From: Methanobrevibacter sp.
GTDB lineage: Archaea; Methanobacteriota; Methanobacteria; Methanobacteriales; Methanobacteriaceae
NCBI GenBank assembly: GCA_030539935.1
Contig: JAUNXF010000007.1
Location: forward strand, 1-32,499
Direction: 5' to 3'
DNA: 32,499 nt
Part shown: in pieces, positions 1 to 8,841 of the stretch
Numbering within the stretch: the first letter of the stretch is position 1
Layout: each line of letters starts with the position of its first letter
The notes under the pieces: model-generated
Databases searched by the model: none
What the model was told of the DNA's origin: nothing
Seen by the model: only the letters and a program-made list of their open reading frames with translations
Program-made: the position numbers and the translations under genes

Positions 1-158
1 AATTTTCCGTTTTTATCATTTTTAAGAATTTTCTATGCTTTTTCTCATAATAAGATAATTTATATAATAGATGAATCTTATTTTATTATAATTAGAACAA
101 TTTAAATAATTAAAACAATCAAACATGATTCTTAATAAGAAAATATTTGAGCGATAGT

Positions 159-341
159 ATGGTAGATAATGAAAATATTGATAAGAAAGAACAAAAAATA
201 GAAGTTTGTTATACTTGTGGAAAGGAATTTGATATGAATAGTGATGAAGGGGCCCATTATCATTATGGCAAGTATCCGATGTGCGGATATTGCACTAATT
301 TCTTTGGTTTTTATCAGGAAGACCTGATGGATAAAAAATAA
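159..341 (+). CDS. small zinc-ribbon protein, function unknown
   Basis: A 60-residue protein when started at the ATG at 159; an in-frame TTG at 147 would add four residues. No clear ribosome site separates the two, so the start is uncertain. It carries two Cys-x2-Cys knuckles (C17/C20 in CYTC and C42/C45 in CGYC) separated by 21 residues that include H33 and H35. That is the layout of a single treble-clef or zinc-ribbon fold. The first 15 residues are charged (Asp/Glu/Lys/Asn) and the C-terminus is short and aromatic (FFGFY). No signal peptide or membrane segment is visible. It stands alone, about 390 bp before topA, and is followed by a T-rich stretch that may end its transcript. I do not recognise the family. 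Zinc binding is an inference from the cysteine spacing. Confidence 0.65.
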   Translation: MVDNENIDKKEQKIEVCYTCGKEFDMNSDEGAHYHYGKYPMCGYCTNFFGFYQEDLMDKK

Positions 342-731
342 ATTTTCTTTTTTTATTTAATTTTACTTTAAATTCTATTTTTTAACTATTTCTTTATTAT
401 TTTAGAATTTTATTATAATTTCAATTCTTTTTAGATTTTTCACTTTTATTTTAATTTTCTTTTTTAATTTTAATATTATAATCATCTTGGAATAGGCATT
501 GTTCAAAAACGAAAATCTTAAATATAATGTTTATGTATAAAGTATTTATGATTTTAAACAATCTTCAAAATTGAAATTTTTCAATTTATCTCTTAGATTT
601 TATAAGAACTGGTATTAATACAATTATAAAAACTGGCTTATGATTTGTTATAATTGCGGTTTTTTATAGAATTCTATTTTTTTACATTCTTTTATATAGT
701 TTATTTTATAATTTTTATTATTTGTGATAAT
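342..731. other. gene-free spacer before topA
   Basis: Very AT-rich, with long T tracts just after the zinc-ribbon gene. A perfect 9+9 bp inverted repeat with a 2-bp centre lies at 568-587 (AAATTGAAA / TTTCAATTT). A TATA-like run at 623-632 (ATTATAAAAA) could be the topA promoter. An open frame runs into topA from a TTG at 654, but it only encodes a Phe/Ile/Tyr-rich stretch from T-rich DNA and is rejected as a start. Confidence 0.5.
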
Positions 732-2921
732 ATGCATGAAGTGATTATTTCAGAAAAACCAAAATCTGCTGAGAAGATAGCGAAGGCCCTCTCTTCAAAT
801 GCCAAAAAGAAAAGGTTTGCCAAAAAGATCAATTATTGGGAATTTGAGGATAATGGTAAAAAGACCACTGTTCTATCTGCAGTTGGACACCTTTACTCCT
901 TAACCTCTGCCACTTCAAAAGATAGATTAGGTTTTGATTTAACATGGGTTCCGGCATATGAGGTGGAAAAGAATAGCGCATACATTAGGGATTACGTTTA
1001 TGCAATAAAGCAACTTGCCAGAGATGCAGATAAATTTGTTCATGCCTGCGATTACGATGTAGAAGGAACTTTGATAGGATACAATGTTTTAAAATATGCC
1101 TGCGGCAATAATGCTGAGGCAAAGGCATCCCGTATGAAATTTTCCACATTAACCAAAAAGGATATTGTGGATGCATATAACAATATGATTGATATTGATC
1201 CCCATCAGGTTGACAGTGGTATTGCAAGGCATATGCTGGACTATTACTTTGGGATGAATATTTCCTCTGCATTGATGGATGCGGTTAAATCCGCCACCTA
1301 TAGGCGCATTAGCCTGTCTGCAGGACGTGTACAAACACCTACCTTATCCATTCTAGTGGATAGGGAAAAGGAAATTCAGGCATTCGTTCCGGAACCTTAT
1401 TGGCAAATCAAGGCCAAATCCGATTTTGACATTATAGCAAATCATGTTGAGGATAAGATCTTTGATGAGGAAAGGGCTAAAAGAATTTTTGATGAATGTC
1501 AAGGTGCTGATGCAACCGTAAGCAATGTAAACGTTAAGGAAACCATCAGGAAACCTCCAATTCCATTTAACTTAGGAGGCCTTCAGTCTGAAGCGCATGC
1601 CGCTTTTGGATTTTCCCCTAAAAGAACTCAAGTTGCAGCTCAGAATCTGTATGTTGGAGGATATACCTCCTATCCACGTACCTCATCTCAAAAGCTTCCT
1701 GAATCCTTAGGATTTAAAGAGATTTTTGCAGGGCTTGCTAAGGATGAGGAGTTTAGGAAACATGTCTTCGATTTGCCTGCAACATTAAAGCCGAATGAAG
1801 GTAAAAAGGATGATGCTGCACACCCTGCTATCCATCCAACTGGGGTATTGCCATCAAACTTGTCTCCTGATGAGGCAAAGATCTATCGTCTGATTGTTTA
1901 TAGGTTCATAAGTGTCTTCTCAGAGGACTCCAAACTGGAAACCATGAAGGTAAACTTGAATGTGAATAATGAAAAGTTCGTTTTCTCAAGAAAAAGGGTT
2001 TCCCATGAAGGATGGTTAAAGCATTACCCATTTAAGAAACAGGAAGCTGATGAATTCCCTCCACTTAAAAAGGGAGATTTCCTAAAGATTCATAAGATCA
2101 TCTCTGAAGAGAAGGAAACCAAGCCTCCTGCAAGATATAATGAGGCATCCCTCATTAAGGAATTGGAGAGAAGGAATCTTGGAACAAAGGCCACCCGCGC
2201 AGACATCATTGCCAAATTATATGACAGGAAGTATATTGATGGCAAAAAGATTGAAGTCAAGCCATTAGGCGTTCACATAATCGATACCTTAAAGCAATAC
2301 TGTAAGAATCTCACCAGTGAAGAGCTGACTCGTGAATTTGAGAAAGAGTTGGACAACTTATCTGCAGATAAGATTACCAAGGAGGAGATTCTTGCCAATG
2401 GTGAAAGGGAAGTCAGGTCAATCCTTAGGGATATTGATGACAATCAAAAGGAAATCGGTTCCAAGCTTTTTGAATCTTATCAGGAATCCAATATCATCGG
2501 TGACTGTAGCTGTGGCGGAAAACTGCTTAAGAAATATTCCAAAAGGAACAAGCAATACTTCATAGGATGTTCCAGATTCCCTACATGTAGAAATACCTAT
2601 TCCTTGCCTAAAAAGGCAAATATACTGAAATCCAAATGTCCAACTTGCGGATTGCCTATGATTTCCATTCCAAAGAAAGGTCAAAAAGGACGTGACCATG
2701 TTTGTCTTGATCCAAATTGTGGAAAGGATGTCAGCAAAAGAAGGGCACCGGAAGTTGTTGGAAAATGTCCGGAATGTGGCAGAGACTTATTAAAGCGTCA
2801 TGGCAGATATGGTGAATTTATAGGATGCAGCGGTTTCCCGCAATGTAGATTCACTTGCCAATTAAAGGATTTGGACAATTTAGGAAAAGAAAAATTAGAG
2901 GCTAAAGAGAATAATCAATAA
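732..2921 (+). CDS. topA: DNA topoisomerase I, archaeal type IA
   Basis: Type IA topoisomerase of 729 residues that relaxes negatively supercoiled DNA through a transient 5'-phosphotyrosyl break. The TOPRIM domain is at the N-terminus: EKPKSAEKIAKAL near residue 8 supplies the first acidic residue, and D107-Y-D109-V-E111 forms the DxDxE magnesium site. The catalytic tyrosine is Y314 in SYPRTSS. After the core, the last ~140 residues hold several four-cysteine zinc ribbons (CSCGGK, CPTCGLP, CPECGRD, with CSRFPTC and CSGFPQC partners) that bind single-stranded DNA. I chose the ATG at 732, preceded by GTGATAAT, because the protein then begins directly with the TOPRIM strand. The longer frame from 654 would add 26 hydrophobic residues unlike the family. 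Length and domain order match archaeal TopA. It appears to be a single-gene unit. Confidence 0.96.
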   Translation: MHEVIISEKPKSAEKIAKALSSNAKKKRFAKKINYWEFEDNGKKTTVLSAVGHLYSLTSATSKDRLGFDLTWVPAYEVEKNSAYIRDYVYAIKQLARDADKFVHACDYDVEGTLIGYNVLKYACGNNAEAKASRMKFSTLTKKDIVDAYNNMIDIDPHQVDSGIARHMLDYYFGMNISSALMDAVKSATYRRISLSAGRVQTPTLSILVDREKEIQAFVPEPYWQIKAKSDFDIIANHVEDKIFDEERAKRIFDECQGADATVSNVNVKETIRKPPIPFNLGGLQSEAHAAFGFSPKRTQVAAQNLYVGGYTSYPRTSSQKLPESLGFKEIFAGLAKDEEFRKHVFDLPATLKPNEGKKDDAAHPAIHPTGVLPSNLSPDEAKIYRLIVYRFISVFSEDSKLETMKVNLNVNNEKFVFSRKRVSHEGWLKHYPFKKQEADEFPPLKKGDFLKIHKIISEEKETKPPARYNEASLIKELERRNLGTKATRADIIAKLYDRKYIDGKKIEVKPLGVHIIDTLKQYCKNLTSEELTREFEKELDNLSADKITKEEILANGEREVRSILRDIDDNQKEIGSKLFESYQESNIIGDCSCGGKLLKKYSKRNKQYFIGCSRFPTCRNTYSLPKKANILKSKCPTCGLPMISIPKKGQKGRDHVCLDPNCGKDVSKRRAPEVVGKCPECGRDLLKRHGRYGEFIGCSGFPQCRFTCQLKDLDNLGKEKLEAKENNQ

Positions 2922-2927
2922 TTATTC

Positions 2928-2952
2928 AATCATTTGGATGATTATTTTTCAA
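2928..2952 (+). terminator. terminator after topA
   Basis: A 6-bp inverted repeat (AATCAT, TTGG loop, ATGATT) begins seven bases after the stop codon and is followed by a T-rich run that continues to about 2990. It fits a U-rich archaeal terminator with a weak hairpin. Confidence 0.5.
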
Positions 2953-3136
2953 GCTTTTTCTTCTCTTTTCTATTTTTTTAAATATTTTTCATTTTTTTAC
3001 ATTATTTTTTAAATATTTTTATTTGTATGTTTTCAAACTTTCATCGATTTGTATCTTCTTTATAAATGATATTAGAAAATTATATATGTATATAAAATGT
3101 ATATTTAATTATTATTAAATTTAGATTGATTTTTAT

Positions 3137-3161
3137 TAACATGATTTTAATAATCATGTTA
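3137..3161. repeat. inverted repeat, 10-bp arms, upstream of aglB
   Basis: TAACATGATT at 3137-3146 and its exact reverse complement at 3152-3161 flank a 5-nt loop (TTAAT). An outer 6-bp pair (ATTGAT at 3125-3130, ATCAAT at 3181-3186) encloses it, so a nested stem can form. It could be an operator or an RNA hairpin. Confidence 0.6.
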
Positions 3162-3204
3162 TCAAATGTTAAGTTTAATAATCAATTCAAAAATTATTAT
3201 TTAC

Positions 3205-3224
3205 AATATATTTTAAAATATATT
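3205..3224. repeat. perfect 20-bp palindrome upstream of aglB
   Basis: AATATATTTT is followed directly by its reverse complement AAAATATATT. The composition is pure A/T, so chance is more likely than for a mixed sequence, but the length and perfection are notable. Confidence 0.5.
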
Positions 3225-3384
3225 TTGATAATTTGTTATTACAAAGTCTTATGATGTTGTTTTATGAACTAGATATTTTAAGCGCTTATAAAATGGAATG
3301 TCCTTAAATAATCTTTTTTGAAGCTTATTGGGATTTTAGGATATTTCAAATAATTGTCTTTTCGTAAAATGATGGCGTATGGAC

Positions 3385-3397
3385 TATAAATTATATA
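3385..3397 (+). promoter_or_regulatory. TATA-like box for aglB
   Basis: TATAAATTATATA lies 38 bp ahead of the aglB ATG. Transcription would start near 3415, giving a leader of about 20 nt that contains the GAGG ribosome site at 3424-3427. It is inferred from position and composition only. Confidence 0.45.
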
Positions 3398-3434
3398 TTC
3401 GAATATTAATTTGTAAAATGTACGAGGATTTTTT

Positions 3435-6131
3435 ATGGAAAATCAGAAAGTTAAAACAATATTAAAATCTGTGGTTATCATAGCGATATTGTTTGTTTTA
3501 GTTTTTGCTCTAAGGGCTCAGGCTGCCGATATCGGTGGGGTTCCAAATGAGCTTAAGACAAATTATATGGATGCTGATGGTCTTCCTTACTTCAGTGAAA
3601 TGGACTCATACTTTAACTTAAGGATGACCCAGGATTATATGGATCATGGATATTTTGGTGATACTTTAGTAAATGGTTCCGGTTGGGATATGCATTCCTA
3701 CTATCCATCAGGAAGGGATGTAGGTTCGTATCAGCCGATGATTGCATATGTGACATCTTTCCTCTATGGAATAGTCAACATGTTCCAGGACATGTCAATT
3801 AAGGAGGTTGCATTCTGGACAGGGGCATTCATTTCATCATTTGCGGTAATTCCTGTTTACATCTTCACAAGAAGAATTACCAATGACTATGGTGCAATTG
3901 CAGCTACTTTAATCGTAGCTTTAGGCCCTAACTACATTTCACACACATTTGCAGGATTTTTCGATACAGATATGTTCAACATAACATTGCCTTTATTCTT
4001 TATACTCTTCTTTGTTGAAGCCGTAAAAAGTGATAAGTTGGCTTACAGGATAATATTCTCAATATTGTCTGTATTATCCATTGGAATTTATTCTCTTTCA
4101 TGGACTGGGTTTATGTTCTATCCTGCTGTAATGGTATTGGTTATGATAGTGTTCTTTGTATTATGCTTCTATCTCAACATTGATGTTATTGAACCATTCA
4201 AGAATTATGATAATAAGTTAAACTGGTTAATCAATCAAAAAGAATTGTTCTCTGCAGTGCTTATTTTTGTTTTAGGTATTATTGCATTATTGGGCACCAT
4301 TGGATTTGGTGGTATCTTAGAAGCTATCAATGGTCTTACCGGAGGGTTATCCCTTCAATCTGCAGCTAATGATGTATGGCCTAACGTATTTATTTCTGTT
4401 GCAGAGATGCAAGTTCCTAATCTTTTATATGGTGGACTTCCAGGGGCATTTTTAGCTAATACTAATGGTATTGTAAACGGTATTGGCGGAATAGTTGCCT
4501 TATTTGGTGTTTTATTGGTATTGTTCACCTTTGTTCAAAGATTGCTAAGATTAAGGTCTGTAAAGGTTAAAGGCGATTCTTCTAAACCACACAAATCTAA
4601 ACGTAAAGCCACTTCCTTAAGAAAGGAACATGACAGATACAGCATTTCACTTAAGGATATCGGATCTTTCGGTTCAGCTGATGAAATCAATAAAAGCAAA
4701 CGTCTCAATGTGCTTTACTTAAGTTTATTCTTTGTATGGATCTTTGCTTCTGCACTTGCAGTAACTCAAGGTACAAGGTTTATTCAGGTATTGGTTGTTC
4801 CTATGGGTATTTGTGCAGGTATATTTGTTGGATATGCAGTTGATTATGTTAAGGCCAATATCGAAGATGATAAGGTTTTATTGTTAATAGCAATTGTATG
4901 TGCTTTCCTAATCGCTTTCCCAATCACTCAGATTTATTATGGTCTTGACAATGCCTTAATGATAGGTTCAATTGTATTTGTTGCTCTAGTGGTCATTTCT
5001 GGAGTAGTGATCTATCTTAGAAAATCCATTAAGGATTCTGATGTTTCAATCAAGAAGGCATTGGTTGTCGTATTGATCACTTTAGCTTTAGTGTCTCCAA
5101 CTGTTTGTGGCGCTTACCAAACCACTGCTGCCACTGTTCCAGGTTCAAGTGACCCTATGTGGAATGCAATGGACTTCGTTAAGGAAAATTCTACTAATGA
5201 TACAGTCATTATTTCCTGGTGGGACTTCGGTTACCTATTCCAAATCGCCTCTGACCATCCGACTTCCTTTGACGGAGGTTCTCAGTCAGGGGATCGTGCA
5301 TATTGGGTAGGTAAGGCATTGACCACATCTGATTTAGCCCAATCTAAAGGAATATTGCAGATGTTGACTACCACTGGTAGCAATGCTTCTGATTTGTTAT
5401 GCAATTACACAGGAAGTAATGTAACTGCAGTTGATGCATTGGATAAGACTTTAGGAATGAGTAGGGCCGATGCAAAATCAACATTGATTAAAGATTATAA
5501 TTTAACTGAAAGTCAGGCAAATGCTGTAGTAAAACAGTCACACCCATCCAATCCAAATAATGTATCATTTGTTTTAAGTTCAGATATGATTGGAAAAGCG
5601 GGTTGGTGGTCTTACTTCGGTTCTTGGAACTTTGACACATTAAACAGTACAAACTATCAATACTACATGGCTTCAGACTATGTTACAATTAATCCTAACT
5701 CAAAAGGAAATATTACAGTCTTAAATGACAGCGGCATTTTATACAATGCGGAAGTCAAGAGAGGATCTGCAGTTGACAATACCAGCGTTAACAGTAGCAC
5801 TACTGCTCAAATGACAGCTGTTTGGGCTAATAACGGCAGTAAAGTTGACTTGAATGGTACTGAATACAACCCTCTCAAGGCAAGTAACCTTATCTGTATT
5901 GAAAATGGCTACTTGACTGCTAATAAAACCTTGGATAAGGAAGGAAATTATACAATTTACCTTTTAGGTTCTGGAAATGATTATACTGCCATATTGATGG
6001 ATAATAAACTTAAAGACTCAGTCTTTACCAGATTATTCTTATTAGGTGGTGTAGGCCAAGATACCTTTGAGTTAAGTAACATGCAAGATGGAGTATCCGT
6101 TTGGACTATTAATGAGGGATCTTCAAGTTAG
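3435..6131 (+). CDS. aglB: dolichyl-phosphooligosaccharide-protein glycotransferase (STT3/AglB)
   Basis: Membrane oligosaccharyltransferase of 898 residues that moves a lipid-linked glycan onto Asn of N-x-S/T sequons outside the cell. The N-terminal ~560 residues are strongly hydrophobic with about 13 membrane segments. Acidic motifs in outward-facing loops are visible: SEMDSYFNLR near residue 55 (metal and substrate site) and FFDTDMFN near residue 177. The C-terminal soluble domain carries the family signature W595-W596-D597-F598-G599, a Phe variant of the classical WWDYG sequon-binding motif. GAGG lies seven bases before the ATG. It has its own promoter region and terminator, so it is probably monocistronic. 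Likely acceptors in this window are the sequon-rich protein at 21739-22269 and the beta-helix protein at 30333-32378. Confidence 0.95.
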   Translation: MENQKVKTILKSVVIIAILFVLVFALRAQAADIGGVPNELKTNYMDADGLPYFSEMDSYFNLRMTQDYMDHGYFGDTLVNGSGWDMHSYYPSGRDVGSYQPMIAYVTSFLYGIVNMFQDMSIKEVAFWTGAFISSFAVIPVYIFTRRITNDYGAIAATLIVALGPNYISHTFAGFFDTDMFNITLPLFFILFFVEAVKSDKLAYRIIFSILSVLSIGIYSLSWTGFMFYPAVMVLVMIVFFVLCFYLNIDVIEPFKNYDNKLNWLINQKELFSAVLIFVLGIIALLGTIGFGGILEAINGLTGGLSLQSAANDVWPNVFISVAEMQVPNLLYGGLPGAFLANTNGIVNGIGGIVALFGVLLVLFTFVQRLLRLRSVKVKGDSSKPHKSKRKATSLRKEHDRYSISLKDIGSFGSADEINKSKRLNVLYLSLFFVWIFASALAVTQGTRFIQVLVVPMGICAGIFVGYAVDYVKANIEDDKVLLLIAIVCAFLIAFPITQIYYGLDNALMIGSIVFVALVVISGVVIYLRKSIKDSDVSIKKALVVVLITLALVSPTVCGAYQTTAATVPGSSDPMWNAMDFVKENSTNDTVIISWWDFGYLFQIASDHPTSFDGGSQSGDRAYWVGKALTTSDLAQSKGILQMLTTTGSNASDLLCNYTGSNVTAVDALDKTLGMSRADAKSTLIKDYNLTESQANAVVKQSHPSNPNNVSFVLSSDMIGKAGWWSYFGSWNFDTLNSTNYQYYMASDYVTINPNSKGNITVLNDSGILYNAEVKRGSAVDNTSVNSSTTAQMTAVWANNGSKVDLNGTEYNPLKASNLICIENGYLTANKTLDKEGNYTIYLLGSGNDYTAILMDNKLKDSVFTRLFLLGGVGQDTFELSNMQDGVSVWTINEGSSS

Positions 6132-6203
6132 ATAACGCAGATGCAAATACATAGTTAAATTATGTATAAAATTTAAATTAAGTTATTGGTTATAGGTGAA
6201 ATC

Positions 6204-6239
6204 CTTTAGGGAGGTTTTGTTAAACCTGCCTTAAGTTTT
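6204..6239 (+). terminator. hairpin terminator after aglB
   Basis: Arms at 6204-6217 and 6222-6235 pair at 12 of 14 positions around a TGTT loop; the inner stem is AGGTTT/AAACCT. TTTTG follows directly. It lies about 70 bp after the aglB stop and is the most GC-rich spot in this spacer. Confidence 0.65.
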
Positions 6240-6504
6240 GCTTATTATTCCATAACTTTTCTTTTCTTTTTTTATTTCAATCAGACTATTTTTTATAGTA
6301 AGATTATTTTTTTTATAAACTGACTATTTTTCATGATCTCCTATCACCTATTTTACCGCATATTTTATATGTTAATAATACAAAATTTATATTATAATAA
6401 AATATTTGCATTTTTTAAATATTTATCTAAATTTTAAATATACAATCTAAAATCATATTTAAAATACTTATCTTATTTCATAATAAATTGTTATTGGGGA
6501 GCTT
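6240..6504. other. rest of the aglB-GTPase spacer
   Basis: With the terminator before it, the aglB-GTPase spacer is 373 bp (6132-6504). This part is T-rich then A/T-rich with no gene. A run TATTTAAAATACTTATC near 6456-6472 could be the TATA region of the downstream GTPase gene, about 40 bp ahead of its start. I see no other structure. Confidence 0.4.
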
Positions 6505-7599
6505 ATGTCTATAGAAGAAAAAATAAAAGCTATTGAAGAGGAAATTCAAAAAACACCTTATAATAAAGCTACTTCTCATCATATAGGTAAATTAAAGGCT
6601 AAAATTTCAAAACTTAAGGAAGAACAGATTAAAAGAAGTAGTGGCGGGTCTAAAGGTGAAGGATTCCACATTAAAAAGAGTGGGGACGCTACGGCCGTTT
6701 TAGTAGGTTTTCCATCTGTAGGTAAATCTACATTGCTTAATGAATTGACCAATGCTGAGAGTAAGGTTGGAGCTTATCAATTCACCACTTTAGAGATTAT
6801 TCCAGGTGTAATGGAATACAACAATGCACAGATTCAGATTTTTGACATTCCTGGAATCATCACAGGTGCTGCTGGAGGTAAAGGTAGAGGTAAGGAAATC
6901 TTATCTGTAGCAAGAACTGCAGATTTGATCATTGTTGTGTTGGACACACTTAATCCACAGCATTTGAATGTCATTTTAAAGGAGCTTGACAATGTAGGTG
7001 TAAGGCCAAACCAAACCAAGCCTGACGTTAAAATCAAGAAGACACGAAAAGGTGGAATAAATGTTTCAACAACTGTTCCTTTAAGCCATCTGGATGAAAA
7101 GACCATCAGGTCAATTATCAATGAGTATGGAATCCACAATGCAGACATATTGTTTAGGGATGATGTGACAATGGACCAGTTCATTGATGTCATTGAAGAC
7201 AACAAGTCATATGTTCCAATGATGATTCTCTTGAATAAGGTTGATTTGGTTGACATTGATTACTTGAAGGAGCTTCAAAAGGAACTCCCTGAATTCATTC
7301 CGATTTCCGCTGATAAAGGGCTTAACATTGATGCCCTTAAGGAGGAAATATTTGATCGTGTAGATTTGATTAGGGTATATCTAAAGCCTCAAGGAAGAAA
7401 AGCGGACATGGAAGACCCATTGGTCATCAGAAGAGGATCTACAGTTATTGATGCATGTGGAAAGCTTCATAGGGAGTTTGTAAAGAACTTCCGCCATGCC
7501 AAGATTTGGGGAACTTCAGTAAAATTCCCTGGTCAAAAGGTAGGTCCGGACCATGTCTTGGAAGATGAAGATGTCTTGCGTATAATCCTTAAGAAATAA
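6505..7599 (+). CDS. DRG-family GTP-binding protein (OBG/DRG, TGS domain)
   Basis: A 364-residue translation-associated GTPase of the developmentally regulated GTP-binding (DRG) family. An N-terminal basic helical segment (residues 1-60) is followed by the G domain: G1 GFPSVGKST at 68-76, a Thr-rich switch I (FTTLEIIPG), G3 DIPGI at 114-118, G4 NKVD at 244-247, and G5 SADKG. An S5D2L-like insertion falls between G3 and G4 (about residues 170-235). A TGS domain closes the protein (about 287-364, with IRVYLKPQG and [14 protein letters not shown]), the usual ribosome-contacting end. GGGGAG sits five bases before the ATG. Length matches archaeal DRG proteins. The AK6-like gene starts 13 bp downstream, so the two are probably co-transcribed. 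The precise ribosomal role of archaeal DRG is not established. Confidence 0.93.
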   Translation: MSIEEKIKAIEEEIQKTPYNKATSHHIGKLKAKISKLKEEQIKRSSGGSKGEGFHIKKSGDATAVLVGFPSVGKSTLLNELTNAESKVGAYQFTTLEIIPGVMEYNNAQIQIFDIPGIITGAAGGKGRGKEILSVARTADLIIVVLDTLNPQHLNVILKELDNVGVRPNQTKPDVKIKKTRKGGINVSTTVPLSHLDEKTIRSIINEYGIHNADILFRDDVTMDQFIDVIEDNKSYVPMMILLNKVDLVDIDYLKELQKELPEFIPISADKGLNIDALKEEIFDRVDLIRVYLKPQGRKADMEDPLVIRRGSTVIDACGKLHREFVKNFRHAKIWGTSVKFPGQKVGPDHVLEDEDVLRIILKK

Positions 7600-7612
7600 T
7601 TGCAGTGTTAAC

Positions 7613-8224
7613 ATGTCTACTTTAAATGATTTATCAAGGGATATGGTTATTTTCATATCAGGAACTCCATGCACCGGTAAAACAACCGTTGCATCTAGCC
7701 TGAATGACTATTTGTCTCTAAATGGATTCAATTCAAAGCTGATTAAGGTCAATGATTTTGCATTTGAAAATGATTTGGTATTGGGTGAAGACCCTGAGAA
7801 GCTCTATAAGGTCATTGACATTGATAAATTAAACCAATGCCTTAATGAAGAGATCAAATCATTCAAGTCTTCTCTTAAGGGCAATGGTGAAACTTCTGTT
7901 CTTATTGTGGAAGGTCATTTGTCTCATCTCTGCGAAGGTGCCGACAAGATGATTGTTCTTCGCTTAAACCCATCAATTCTAAAGGAAAGGCTTGAAGAAA
8001 GGAGCTATTCCCCTTCTAAGATTCAAGAAAACCTGGAAGCAGAGGCATTGGCGGTTTGTTCTGCGGAGGCTTATGAAATTTATGGAGACAATGCCAATGA
8101 GATAGATGCAAGTGACAAGTCAATTGAAGAAATTCGTAATCTGATATTGGAAATTGCATCAGATAATCTGGAATCTCCTGTTGGTTCCATTGATTTTATG
8201 GATTGGATTTTGAATCAGTCTTAA
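7613..8224 (+). CDS. adenylate kinase-like NTPase (AK6/Fap7 family)
   Basis: A 203-residue P-loop kinase/ATPase. The Walker A loop G17-TPCTG-K23-T24 lies near the N-terminus, an internal VEGHLSHLC strand resembles the family's 'D.H' region, and the LID-like stretch RLEERSYSPSKIQENLEAEALAVC matches the AK6/Fap7 signature. Fap7 and AK6 act in small-subunit rRNA maturation with ribosomal protein uS11 in eukaryotes and in studied archaea. That fits the neighbours (RNase P protein, S19e, aIF6). The start is uncertain: ATG 7613 gives ten residues ahead of the first strand, whereas ATG 7643 has AAGGG just upstream and would start at MVIFISGTP, closer to relatives. It lies 13 bp after the GTPase gene. 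A hairpin and T run follow the stop. Confidence 0.85.
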   Translation: MSTLNDLSRDMVIFISGTPCTGKTTVASSLNDYLSLNGFNSKLIKVNDFAFENDLVLGEDPEKLYKVIDIDKLNQCLNEEIKSFKSSLKGNGETSVLIVEGHLSHLCEGADKMIVLRLNPSILKERLEERSYSPSKIQENLEAEALAVCSAEAYEIYGDNANEIDASDKSIEEIRNLILEIASDNLESPVGSIDFMDWILNQS

Positions 8225-8249
8225 TTTTCATAAAATTAATGCTTTTTTT
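8221..8249 (+). terminator. terminator overlapping the stop of the AK6-like gene
   Basis: TTAATTTT (8221-8228), CAT loop, AAAATTAA (8232-8239) form a perfect 8-bp stem that includes the stop codon. TGC and a seven-T run follow. Confidence 0.55.
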
Positions 8250-8272
8250 ATACTTTTTTTATAATAATATAT

Positions 8273-8312
8273 TATATAATAGAAAACCTTTTTATATAAT
8301 AAAAAACATATC
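8273..8312. repeat. 20-bp direct repeat holding TATA-like boxes
   Basis: TATATAATAGAAAAC (from 8273) and TATATAATAAAAAAC (from 8293) are head-to-tail copies at a 20-bp period. They may be duplicated TATA boxes for the RNase P protein gene, although they lie about 180 bp upstream of it. Confidence 0.45.
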
Positions 8313-8319
8313 TTATCAT

Positions 8320-8355
8320 AATATTCCTCTTGTACTATTATATTATAGGAATATT
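8320..8355. repeat. 9-bp inverted repeat upstream of rnp4
   Basis: AATATTCCT (8320-8328) and AGGAATATT (8347-8355) are exact reverse complements separated by 18 bp. It lies in the leader or promoter zone of the RNase P protein-YhbY gene pair, about 115 bp before the start. It could be an operator or a leader hairpin. Confidence 0.5.
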
Positions 8356-8469
8356 TATTTAATTACTTTATTTTTACATTGCTTTAAATTTGATTTCTCA
8401 TCAAAATCTACTTTTATTTAAGCAATAAGTTATTTTAAAGAGATTATATTGTGTATGAGAGGAGTATCT

Positions 8470-8841
8470 ATGGCTAGAGGAAAAAGACCTAATTGGATGA
8501 TTGATATAGCTCAAGAACGAATGAATATTCTTTTTAATCGTGCAGAAAAGGAATATAAAGAGCATCCTGAGAGATCTCATCGTTATGTTGAGCTTGCTCG
8601 AAAGATTTCAAAGAAGTACAATACAAAAATTCCTCAAGCGTGGGGACGAAGATATTGTAAAAATTGTTACAAGTTTTTGGTTCCCGGTCACAACTGCGCT
8701 GTCCGGCTAATTAATAATGAAATTAATATTTATTGTGGCGAGTGTGGCCATATCATGAAAATTCCTTACATCAGGGAAAAAAAGTTAAAAAGGAGAGCTA
8801 AAATTGACTCTTACACTTTCAAAAAAAGAGATTATGAATGA
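8470..8841 (+). CDS. rnp4: ribonuclease P protein component 4 (Rpp21/Rpr2 family)
   Basis: A 123-residue protein subunit of archaeal RNase P, which removes the 5' leader of precursor tRNAs and works with the Rpp29 subunit. The N-terminal half is basic and helical (IAQERMNILFNRAEKEYKEH). The C-terminal zinc ribbon uses C63-x2-C66 (RYCKNCYKF) and C89-x2-C92 (IYCGECGH), followed by a lysine/arginine-rich tail. The frame is open from a TTG at 8449, but AGGAG at 8460-8464 sits five bases before the ATG at 8470, which also gives the family's usual MARGKRP start. The downstream YhbY-like gene starts inside this gene (38-bp overlap), showing translational coupling. Confidence 0.93.
   Translation: MARGKRPNWMIDIAQERMNILFNRAEKEYKEHPERSHRYVELARKISKKYNTKIPQAWGRRYCKNCYKFLVPGHNCAVRLINNEINIYCGECGHIMKIPYIREKKLKRRAKIDSYTFKKRDYE

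Larger units (their letters stand above)
2953..3434. other. gene-free region upstream of aglB
   Basis: No gene is supported here. After the topA terminator the stretch holds a perfect 10+10 bp inverted repeat at 3137-3161 and a perfect 20-bp palindrome at 3205-3224 (both listed separately), then a TATA-like box at 3385-3397 ahead of aglB. The rest is AT-rich with no repeats I can name. Confidence 0.5.

Noticed and set aside
654-731. N-terminal extension of topA with a hydrophobic segment
   Set aside because: It starts at a TTG with no ribosome site, encodes only residues expected from T-rich DNA, and the family begins at the TOPRIM strand reached by the ATG at 732.
8203-8421. 72-residue hydrophobic frame after the AK6-like gene
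   Set aside because: It overlaps the end of the kinase gene, crosses the terminator hairpin and reflects A/T-rich codons (Phe, Leu, Tyr, Ile).
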